The notes beneath the pieces are model-generated. The model worked only from the letters and a program-made list of their open reading frames with translations. It did not search any database and was not told where the DNA came from. Position numbers and translations under genes: made by a program. A stretch of DNA of 64,000 nt. Origin: Aphelocoma coerulescens (Eukaryota > Chordata > Aves > Passeriformes > Corvidae). Numbering within the stretch: the stretch's first letter is position 1; each line of letters begins with the position of its first letter. Below are positions 53,737 through 64,000 of the stretch, in pieces. The DNA is taken from positions 5,580,924 to 5,644,923 of the forward strand of contig NC_091023.1 of NCBI RefSeq assembly GCF_041296385.1, given 5' to 3'.

Positions 53737-56700
53737 AGAAATCTGCCATGGATGGAGTCTGACCTACCCTGTTTTTGAATGAGAAGTCTTTTGTAAATGC
53801 AAAAATACTGCGCACTTAAGAGGTTACCAAGTAGGTTATGTGGCATGAGGTTATTTCAGCCTGTACTCCTGGGGATGTATTATAATTTTATAGCCATAGC
53901 CCTTTCCTCTCCCCAGGCTTTGAACATATCACTTGAAGACCTGTGTCAGAGATTTAATCTAACTAACCTGACTACAATAACGACAGAAGAAACAAGCAGC
54001 AGAGGAATCTGTACATATATTGCTGTGACTAGAGGAAAATCAACGAGTGAAAATCAAATACTTGCAGACACACAGGTAACAACAGTCTCACTTGGGTCTG
54101 TTGAGGGGAATGAACTCCAGGAATGCAAACTCCAAAGAGACAAAGCACTTGATAGAGAAGAAAGGCAGAGTCATAAACCTTTTACCTGGTCTGGCTGCTA
54201 CAGAATTACTTGGGATGGGTGACATAGGGGACAAAAGCAGTACCTAACTTCCTTTTTTCCTTCTCAAAGCCTGTGATTGGATACTTGTTGCTGTTGTATA
54301 TTGAGTGCTCTGCCTGTAGTGACTTTGGGAAAGCTCTCTGTAAGCAAAGAGCTCTCTGCACTCATACAGCTACTGAAGTGCACTGAGACACCAACTGCTG
54401 GCAGAGAAAGAACTGGGACTGAAACTTGAGTTCTGGCCTTGGAACCATCCCCTGAGCTATACATCATTTCACAGGCCAAAGTATTTCCCTTCTTCATATA
54501 CGTCTCACTTCCCCCAGATGGGTGACAGTGCCTGCGGCAGGGACTAAAGTCATGTCATTCCCGATAAAATCCTGGGAGACCTCAGCACGCACTCTACTTA
54601 CTCACATGCACTCTGCTGTTCCCCGGTGAGACACCAGGCTGCCAGCCCCAGCACAGATCACACTGCCAGCTCCCAGGCTCTCCTCAGAAGCTACAGCTGA
54701 ACTACAAGTTCTGCTGCAAACCTCCAGGATTAAGTGACCATCAGCAGGTCATTTATCTCCTAAACAGTGGCAAAAGTGTTTCTTATCTAACCACCTGCCT
54801 TTGAGATGCTCACATACTATCATAATGAGAAGCTTGTAAGTAGACAAATTTAAAATAAACCCAAGCTGATATGAGCTCTTCAACAGAGAAGATATCTGCA
54901 AGTCTGTACAGGATCCTATCCTGAGCAAACAAATCTTAAATGGTGAGGCACATCTCATTTTGCTGTTAAGTTTGTATGCACATGCAGGATTTGATCTAGG
55001 TACATTTTAAGCAAATTGAAATAAACATCTTCAAAGTGTCATGAGGAAAATGTATTTTTGGCATCCATTGTAAATTGGATTGTGTATATATCTGAGGACC
55101 AGATCCAGTTTGTGAACATCCTCAGCTAAAAGAATGGAACTTGGCAAAAAGTAAACAAAAGATTGTCCAGAAAGAGGCAGAAAGAGCCAGAACTGGTAAA
55201 GATAAGAAAAGGCAGGGTAAAACACAAAGATGAGTAGACAAAATGCAGAGGAGGCAAAAAGCACACAGCCAGCCAGCAAGATAGCCAGAGGAAGACAGAA
55301 AATCCATCCTGCTCTGGAGATCACCTCTTGACAGTCCTGACAAAAAGCACTGCCCACTGAAAAGCTGATCCAAGCATTATGAAGCAAGAATGATGAAGAG
55401 CCAAATCATCTGGCACAAGTGGGGAAAGCTACCCTTTAAAAACAAGAAGTGAACAAAGAAGCTTTCTACAACCTCAATTTTCACAGAGATGTCTTTGTTT
55501 CTCTAGCACTTTCCAAAACTTTTGCAATGCAGTGGACATGGCTCTCTTTTTCACCTTGATAAAAGTCAAGAACTGTACAGACAGCAAAGCAATTACGCCC
55601 ACCAGACTTCCAGCTGGTTCCAAAATGGACCTATGCTGAGTTACAGTTACAGCAACCTGGAGTTTGACAGCAAAACCAAAACAGGGAAAAACCCAGATAG
55701 CCATATTAAATTGCATTGTATCCTTGATGCCACATAAAAGAACAGTGCATTCTCATTTGAATTCAGTGGTGTTTCTACTTTTTTCCCTATGCATCAAGTG
55801 CAAAGTTCACTCAGAATGGGGAGTAGGGAAGGAAGAGAGATGGGCAAAGCCTAACTGAGCTACAGCTTTCTTGCTCTTACCAACCTCATGTAATGAAACC
55901 CTTTGCCCCTTTCCCTTAGCCATTTTTATGATACTTTTGATTCTCTGGCAGCATCAGCAAATCTGGCACCTTTAGATTAAAAATCATCAAAGCAGGAGTG
56001 TTTTAGTACCTCTTCTGCCCAATTCCTTTAATCTCTGAAATAGCTGTTTCCTGCAAGATTCATGAAAGCCCCTGCTGGTCCCTGCCCCCCCAACACTGGC
56101 TGGTGTTCAGCAGAAGCTGGACATGTGTTTTGCTGAATCAAATCTAATTAAGTTATTCAGAGGATTTACTAGATTACACCTTGCTATCTGCAGCTACTTA
56201 CTTCTTCACCGGTTCTCCCTTCATTGGAAATCTGGCATCTTCTCCTCCCCTCTGCTCACATTCCCCCAAGAAGCCTTTCTGACATGCGCAAACAGCATGT
56301 GTCTGGTTGTTTTGAGCACCAAAAATATCAGATCAATCCCCTTGAATTGCTGGGGCATCTATGTACAACCGACAAATCCAGCTTGATCTCAGTTGACTTT
56401 GTAAGACACCATTTGCCTTCCCAAAATACTAAGACCCTTTGGGATTTGTGTGCCCAGATTAATTAACCAAGGATAGCGTTCAGTAGAGGTACAGAGTTGG
56501 GGACCCTTCCCAGGTCTTGAGGAAGCCAGACTGAGGCCCCAGGGCAAGGACAATCACAGTTCTGGCTGCCGAGTAATAGAGGAAGAGGGGCTGCACAGAG
56601 GACAAGTGCAGCAGTGTACGCCAAGGCTGGGCCGAGCTCCTGTTTGAGCCTTTGGTGGAACAGACCAATTCCCTTTAAATGGAATGCTGTATTTCCCCAG

Positions 56701-59700
56701 TTTGGCTAGTGCTAGGGATATTAGGAACAACTAAGTAATGTCAGACAGAGAATCTGGCTAATGCAGGTAATTGCCACTCTGTGCTGTGTTTTGAATTGAA
56801 CCACCCAATTTTACAGCAGAACTTAAAGGAATGTATTGCTTAATGACCTCTTACCAATGACTCCAGCCTGCTAGACTGTACTTGTATTATATATGAGTCA
56901 GAAATTTCCCAGCAGAAAGAAGTCTAAAAGGCCAAAAAAAAAATAAATGCCATAAACTTGTTAGAGAAACTGCTGCTAATTTGGTCTGCCCCAGGAAGTA
57001 CATTTCATCCTTTCTGGACACTTTCAGTAAAGCTTTTCCCACCCTCCAAAACATTTGCAGTAATGAACAAAGAATATGGACATGGCACTTGAATTTGGTT
57101 TATGCTGGATAAGCAGAGCTTGCCTGGATGGTATTAAATGGCTCAAAATTTCTCCCAAAATTAGATGAGAAACGTGTCCTTTCAGCATGCTCCTATGATG
57201 ATGTACAGAAGATTCCTCCCACTTCCTGCAAAAGTTGCAATCAGATGACTTCCTCTTATAATTCAAGAGATTATATCCTGAACCTAACTGCTTTTGAAAG
57301 AGATTTTTATGGTAAAAATCTCCCCCCATTCTCATTGTCATCTGTATGTGGCACTGACCTAAGAAAAACACGAGCAGGAACACACTCTGTCCCTAGGAAT
57401 GCCAGCTCAACAGTGTGTTCCTGAGCACTAGTCCAAGGTACACTGGTGTGGGATAAGCATCCCAGACTTCTTTGAGAAGAAAACCTTAGGGCCATGAAGA
57501 AAGAGATGTGTGGACTCACCATACGGGCATCTGGCATCCCTAATGGAACTTCTCAGCTGGCACTTTATCCTCAGCTGTTGCTACATTAAACACTACAGAC
57601 TAAAGCACTTAGATGAATTAATACAATTACCTTGCATTCTGCTCAAGTGTTTATTTTTTTCCCCTCACATTTGGTTAGGTACAACATAACCTGTTTTTCT
57701 AGGGAAACTGACTGTGAGGAAACACTGACAGCACTGTACTTAAAAGCACCCAACACCTCCAGCTGGGAGCAGAGGCTCTCCCACTCCAGGCTATGTCTGT
57801 GCTACAGGAAACACCCAGTGCTGAGCGGGTGTCAGCCCATGGAGCAGGTAAACCTGGGTTATCACCAGGTAGCTGGGAGGACAGCTCACAGCAAATGTTG
57901 GGCAGCTTTCCACGTAGGGGAGAAAATCTGACCTGAAGTTTGGAAATGTGTCCTTCCCATGCCTTTTTCTCTGCAGTGTTAGTGAGATAATTACCAGGTG
58001 ACACATGTTTAATGTGTGCCAGCTTCACTTCCTATGTAACTGTACATGAGCAGAGTTACAGCTGGAATGAATTTGGGCCAGTGTGTTTTTCATTTTGAGA
58101 CCTATGCATTTTGTAACACAAAGACAGTGAATGTCTTTGTGTCTATGGCTACAGCATTTTAAAGGTACTCCAGGACCAAGCCCTCAGAAGACAGTGTGAT
58201 GCCAGTGTAGGTACAGCAGTTCATCCTGGCTGAAGATTAAGTACCCTTATAATTACACATCCTCGTGTAATGTCACTGTTTCTTTGGTCAGCACCACATA
58301 AACATCCAGAGTTGGATTTTTCAAGATGCCAGACAACACAAACCCATCTTCTTAAGATTAAAAATAGAGCTCTTAATCTGATTTCATTTCCTCAACCTGC
58401 TAGAAGCCAGAGAGCATGAATACAAGGAGATGCAGAGACATGGGGTGTTAGAAACTCACCAGGACACTCAGTTCTTTCCCACCAAGTTTTCAGTTTGTTG
58501 GTTGGTTTGTTTTTACGGTGCTACTTTTGAGTATAGCCTTCAAAATAAATTGTTTGTAATAGCTATGTATTTTCACACCACAGACATAGTTTTGTGTTAG
58601 GAAGGACTTTTCTTCTGTGGCTAAAGGAGCAAAGCTTAGTTCCCTTGCCTCTATTGCAGCAGATGCCAGGGACATTGCTTTTTAAAGCATTTTAAATAGA
58701 AGTTAGTGGACTGGGGGACCCTGGAGCACACTTTCAAATCTTCCTTGCTGCCTTACAAAAGCTAAGCAGTTAGGTGCAATGACTCACTCACACTGACATT
58801 TTTGGGAGAGAATGATGCCTTTTATAATAACATTGATATTCCTCCATTGATGTCTCAACACTAGCTAATTTAGAAAAGAAACATGTAGTGCAAGGTTGAA
58901 AGGTCACAGGCCAGCCAAAGAACTCGTGAGATCATGGGACCATGAAAGAGGCTTTGGCTTTAAAATAAAATACCCTTTTTTCTTTTTGTTTCCTTCTTTT
59001 AAGGAAGAGAAAACTTTTCTGAAAGGCCAGGAATTTAATCTGAACTCTTCTTTCACATACTGTACAAATAAAAACTACACTGCAGAACTACTTGGGGGGG
59101 TTCAGTAGAGTTTATCTCCAGAGGTCACTTTAATCTATATTGAGTAGAGAAATAGAGGGAGAAGGAAGGACACACATTTACTTTTAGAAAGCTGCCAGAC
59201 CTCTCTTTAAGCCCTGACGTTACCATTGTTAAGCCAATACCCTTCTTAGATTATTTTCCCCACAGTCTAGTGGGGACTCTGCAGCCTAGTGAGTGTGAAA
59301 TTAAATTATGAAATATTGTATTATTTGTGGCTGTTCTGTTCTGCTCTATCCACACCATTCTTTTCCTTTTTCCAGTCTCCCCTATTTTTCCCATCAGATT
59401 TAAAGGAAAAGATAAACCAAAAAAAGCTTACAATATAATAAACTTGCATCCATAGTGATGTGACTGATATTTGCACCTTCAACAGACTTTAACACAGATT
59501 CAGGTTTGAGACTAAAATCAGGGCCAGATATTCTGGCTTTGAGTCCTTTCAATGACTGCTAGCTCATAAAGTATTCCTTTTTTTTCTTCCCCAAAAGAGG
59601 ACTCTGTTAGTTTCTTCCCAATATTATGTGAATATAAAACTAATTACAGTCTAATTGAGACTCTTTCAGTTTCCAAGTGAAACAGAGCATCCTTTCCTTT

Positions 59701-62700
59701 ATGAAGAAATTTGGAAATGTTAATGTGGGATATCAAAATGAGTTTGCAAAAACAAAGGAGGCCTAATGTGCTGTGTTCCCTCTTCCTTCCAGCACAGCAG
59801 CTAACAAATATTATTTGTTGATGCAATATATATAGTCCCTATATCTTAAGTATGAGAATTTGTTATTAAACCAATTAGGCACAGAGCGCTTTCATAACTA
59901 TAGCTGCTCAAAATGAAAAAGACAAAGTGGTTTCCTAATGGAACATGCAACTGATAAGAGATTATTCTTTCATGTTTTCAGATATTAAAAAAAATAAAGA
60001 CTGGCTCCTACAATGAAACACTGTATTTTATCCTTGCTGTCCTCTCAAACTTGCATAATAAAATGCTTAATTTCTGTGCTTTCTTGTTTTTATAACATTA
60101 ACAAGGTCCATAAAGTCTGAGGTAACCAAGTCCCCTGTGAAGCTTGCTGAGCAGTAAGAAGAATTTACCACACTATCAGAAACTGCATGGATTTGCTTAG
60201 CCAGGGAAGGACTTGTACTGGATACCAGCGTGTGCAGAGTTCTCTGCTTAGAAGGAGACTGACCCAGTGTCACAGGAGAGAGCTTTTTGAAATCTCTGAC
60301 TGCCTGTCCTTCCTAACTCCAGCCTGGTGGGAACAGGAGACTCCCTCCTGACTCACTTGACGTAAGAAGCTCATGAAGTACTTGGCTGTAATGAACTTGT
60401 AACCTGCCTTGCAGTGTGACACCCTGTCCTCAGACACACTGCAGGCTCCAACACCTGTGTGACTGGCATCAGCCTGATAGCTCAGGTTCAATTACCAATG
60501 CCAGTATCAGAATTTAGAGCTGTTCATTTAATAGCTGCTCCCATGACCTCAAGGCAGACAAAAGCTGACCCATCAATGGCTGCCATTGATTTGATGGGTC
60601 ACAAGGCAAAAACACCGTGCAGTGTGTCCACAATGGCCTTCTTGGGTATGGAAGCACAGCAGTGTCTGTAAATCCTTATAAATTATACCACTATACTATC
60701 TAACCTTCTTATGTAGGCTTGGACAATTTCCTCCCTCCTCCCATTGCTCATTTTCCACAACTCACAAATGTCTGTTTCACACAAACAAGAAAAATGAGCT
60801 GGCAAACACCCTGCCCATAATTCAATTTTAAGGCAGAGAAATACAATTTTCCCCAAATCTTTCCTTCTTAATGTTTTGTGAAATGAACTGTTCAAAGCTA
60901 TCTATTGAAAAGGAGATGAAAATCCTTCCCTTCCAAAAAGAAGCATAATGAATGTACTCTTCATTCTTCAAGAGATGCAGCATAGCCTGCCAGAGAAAGT
61001 CCTCTTATTCTCCATTTATGGGGCTTGATTAAGTGTTCTGTTCATGTGGATTTGAAAGTTTTGATGCGATTCTTTTAGTTGCTGCTTTTGTATATGAAAA
61101 ACAAAATTTGAGATAGCCAAATGCAGAGGTAAAACCACAAAATTATTTTTGTCAGCTCAGTAGGGATGACTGGAACCTCTTGGCTCAAACTCTCCTTAAC
61201 ATTAGTGGGAATGTCACACTGCTGTTTATCCCAGATACAACTCTTGGCTGGAGAGATCCTGAGGCACAGAGTGCTGGAAGCTCAGAGGGTCCATGTGGAA
61301 GCACTGTTGTATGCTCTTCACTAGTAGCCAATGCCAAAGCCAGCCCTGTGCTCTGCCCCTCTCTCACATGCACTTTGCAGACTCAATTTACTAATGTGGT
61401 TATCTGAAACCATTTCAAATTACAGCTGCACGAAGAACAGCATTAAGGATTCAGCCTCCCAGAGAGGCTCTTTGTGCACTTAGATGCCTCCAGAGCAGCA
61501 CATCATTCCCAGGACCAAGCAGCTTAGCTCCAGGGCTTCTGTATGCCTGGAGAGGGATGCTGAGGACAGACTCCTACCCTTTGTCCTGTCCTGCAGTGTG
61601 CCAGGAGCCTCCTGTTAATGGCTGTGCAGTCTTCACTCTCAGGGCAGTCCAGAGAAGTGTGCTGTGTCATGTGATACTTAGGAATATTTTGGGCAGTAAC
61701 AGGTACAAAAACCCTCTGAGGTTTGTTAATGTCTTTGGTGTGGTTCCCTTTCCAGTTTGATATTTTTTTGTACCACATACATATAATGATGCCAACAAAC
61801 AACACAGGTTACAGCTACCCAGGAAAGTTCATAAGAACACTTCACTCATCCATCCTGGTGAAACCTCTCAGCACGTCTGTGCAAACCCTCCAGTAACACC
61901 GTACGTAACCTTTCTCTTCTCCCACACTCCATAATCTCCCTGCTTTCCCTGCCTGCTGGTTTTGTCCTGTACTCAGCTAGAGGGGCTGCTTTAGGATGCT
62001 TTTCTTCCTGTTTGGGCAGATTGTTTTGCCTTTCTAATGCTCCTCCTGGTCCTGCCAGTCCTGGGAGCACGAGGCTCAGAAGGGGAACTGAACTCACATA
62101 TTCCTAAGAGCAATCACAAAAGCTGAGGTGGATGAGCTTTAATTTCCCTTGTTTTGAATTCCATCAGCAGTGACCCACAGCCATGAAGAGGTTTTGTCTG
62201 CATGCAGTAATCAAGAAAGTCAGGAACTCACCTCAGAACTTGCTATGCAGGACTGCTTGTAGCCTTAGCTCTGAATGATTCATCAATTTATTTGATTGAC
62301 AGGGTTGATAGAAGGTCTTAAGGGCTCTCCTGAGAATCAAAATCAAAAGAAAAATCCATATGTGAGGGTGCTCTATATCTTTCTAAAGCTTCTCTTATTT
62401 GGGAACTAAGCTCATCTACTTTTAATTTCATATAATGAGAAAGTATGGACTTACCTTAGTAAGAACATGGCAAATATTAATTAAGTACTAGCGACTAAAA
62501 AGAATATCAATAGCTACGAGGGAGGATAAGTCTGAGAGATTGGGGTTTAGACTGTAAAAAAATAATAACCAGAAAGCATAGGAATTACATGAAGTGCTTG
62601 TTAATTAGAGAATATTGAAAGCAGGGGGATAATAACAAATGTCCACTTTTCACCTGTGACAATGGAGACAACTCCTTCCTAGAATTAAGTTGCTGGTCTT

Positions 62701-63544
62701 TCTGTACATGGTGCTGTTAGAGTGGAGTACCAACATCATCACTGTTAGATCACGTACTTAATGATATGGAAGCATCAGATTGTGCCTTAATGTACCCTTC
62801 TCCCCTAAACCATGTGGTGGTTTTAGGCTGACCTCATGAAGCTGAAATACCCATTTCTAAGAAACCCTCTCATGAAAAAAAGTCAAAATTCTATCACTAT
62901 TGCTCCTACACTGGCAGAATTTCAGGGGGACACCTGACTGACCTGCTGTATCCGTGGCTTCCTTCCCAGCTGAGCTAAATCAGTTAACATCAGCTGGGGA
63001 TCTGCATCACATTTCTGGTTTCAGAATGAAACCTGTTTTATTAGGAGGACAGAGACAAACAAACTATAAATAAAACTGCATAAGGACTTTACAAATCAGT
63101 GCTTTAAAAACTTAACTTTTCATCAATCTAACTGCTGCTCTGCTCTCTGTGATGCCACTTTATCTCAGCAGAGACACAGGCAGCCTGTATTCTTTTAACC
63201 TCAGAGGCTGTCACTGGTCTTTGATATAGCAGCTGTCTCATAGCTACCACTAGATTTCAATTAAACCAGGCTATATTTAGGGTGAAAATAGGGTTATTTT
63301 CAACTGCCATACCTGCCAACTTTTATTCACTCTCAGCAGTAGTTATTTTATTTGATGTACCTGGTTTTAAGCTGTGCCATCCATAAAATTAAAAAGATAC
63401 CCAAAACTGTGATGTATTTTACATTCACATCACCAAAAATCTATCATTAAAAGCAGCAGTTCTCCAGAGAAGAACACACTTTAGGGCGATAAATAACAAA
63501 ATGCTCTCTACGCACAGCCAGGGTTGCTAGCACAGCCTTGCCAT

Positions 63545-63555
63545 GGGGGGGGGGG
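63545..63555 (+). repeat. Poly-G tract of 11
   Basis: An uninterrupted run of 11 G in otherwise ordinary sequence upstream of GPC1. Confidence 0.9.
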
Positions 63556-64000
63556 TGATACAAATGATTCTCTGGTGCCAAGGAGAACTAAACTGAAAAA
63601 TGTATTTATTTTTCACTGATCACAGGGGTCTGTTGCTAACATGGAAAGACTTGGTGTGTGGAACATCAGTGGAGCACTTTTGTGTGGTGTTCCAACCTAA
63701 AATGCTTGTTTTAGGGACAGATTATATGATTTGGGATTGAATAGTTCTGTCTCCTCACATTTTCACTTCAGACAGTCATTCCTTTCCTCCTCTTCTATCA
63801 ATACCACACGTGTTTTGTCAGCAGAAAATGGGTGAAAGCGCCATAAACAGAAACCTCAACCCTTGTTCCCCTTCCTTATGGTGGGAAACACCATATTACA
63901 GTATTCCAAAATCCTGTAATGCTCAGCCCATGGTCAGTATGATGCACTGTCATAAAAATCTGTTCCATGCACAGACAGACTGGGACACCGACCTGGCATC

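Larger units (their letters stand above)
52621..64000. other. Region upstream of GPC1 without a recognised gene
   Basis: After the CpG island the DNA returns to moderate AT content. No known protein family, CR1 copy or RNA gene was recognised. It holds poly-G runs at 53715 and 63545. It also has three plus-strand open segments with plausible splice borders (53917-54075, 57679-57847, 59004-59108) and an AATAAA at 60057-60062, discussed as candidate exons of an unidentified transcript. From 60100 to the right edge I see only unique sequence with short, unconvincing open frames. Confidence 0.6.

Noticed and set aside
54306..54385. Zinc-finger-like pattern (CSAC...FGKAL...H...H) after an acceptor-like tract at 54250-54269
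   Set aside because: The spacing between the cysteine pair and the histidines does not fit C2H2 fingers and there is no second finger. The downstream donor CTCT|GTAAGC is weak evidence on its own.
55031..55387. Minus-strand 118-codon frame that looks strongly hydrophobic, like a membrane protein
   Set aside because: The plus strand is A/G-rich here, and its complement gives Phe/Leu/Ser codons by composition alone; no family resemblance.
57128..57315. Open segment with CSYDDVQ...SCKSC, faintly like a GDNF-receptor motif
   Set aside because: Its only good donor (TATG|GTAAAA) leaves a phase incompatible with the next candidate exon at 57679, and the cysteine spacing does not match the GFR-alpha family.
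60470..60510. GGTTCAA-type box suggestive of a tRNA or tRNA-derived SINE
   Set aside because: No A box at the right distance and no cloverleaf stem could be built.

Overview
This 64 kb window looks like vertebrate, almost certainly avian, nuclear DNA. It has one coding exon in a strong CpG island, a very long flanking intron, no bacterial-style gene packing, and a thin scatter of CR1 retroposon fragments. The CR1 pieces include 3' ends of the avian 'ggttggaaaagacctctaagatcatcaa' type. A neoavian bird, perhaps a songbird, fits best; the species cannot be told from sequence alone.

The only gene recognised with confidence is GPC1 (glypican-1), on the minus strand. Its first coding exon lies at 51667-51823. 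It encodes a signal peptide and the start of the mature core protein ([20 protein letters not shown]...VPQAEIS), and ends at a consensus donor, G|GTGAGT, in phase 1. The exon sits inside a CpG island of about 1.25 kb (51370-52620) that should hold the promoter and 5' UTR. Everything from position 1 to 51666 is read as GPC1 intron 1, so the intron is at least 51.6 kb and exon 2 lies off the left edge. No exon 2-like sequence was found.

The intron holds several CR1 fragments (7.5, 17.8, 30.9, 41.0-41.5, 42.8 and 49.2-49.5 kb), simple repeats, and a second CpG-rich patch at 46.75-46.96 kb containing a good match to a CTCF site. The remainder is ordinary unique intronic DNA. Nearly all the open reading frames there are short, overlap on both strands and match nothing recognised.

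The right-hand 11.4 kb (52621-64000) lies upstream of GPC1 and shows no recognisable gene. It does contain three plus-strand open segments (53917-54075, 57679-57847, 59004-59108) bounded by credible splice signals. They encode peptides with many N-glycosylation motifs and cysteines, and a polyadenylation signal follows at 60057. They may be exons of an unannotated gene or long non-coding RNA divergent from GPC1, or they may be chance. They are the best lead for something new here. No CRISPR array, operon, complete mobile element or confident RNA gene was seen.
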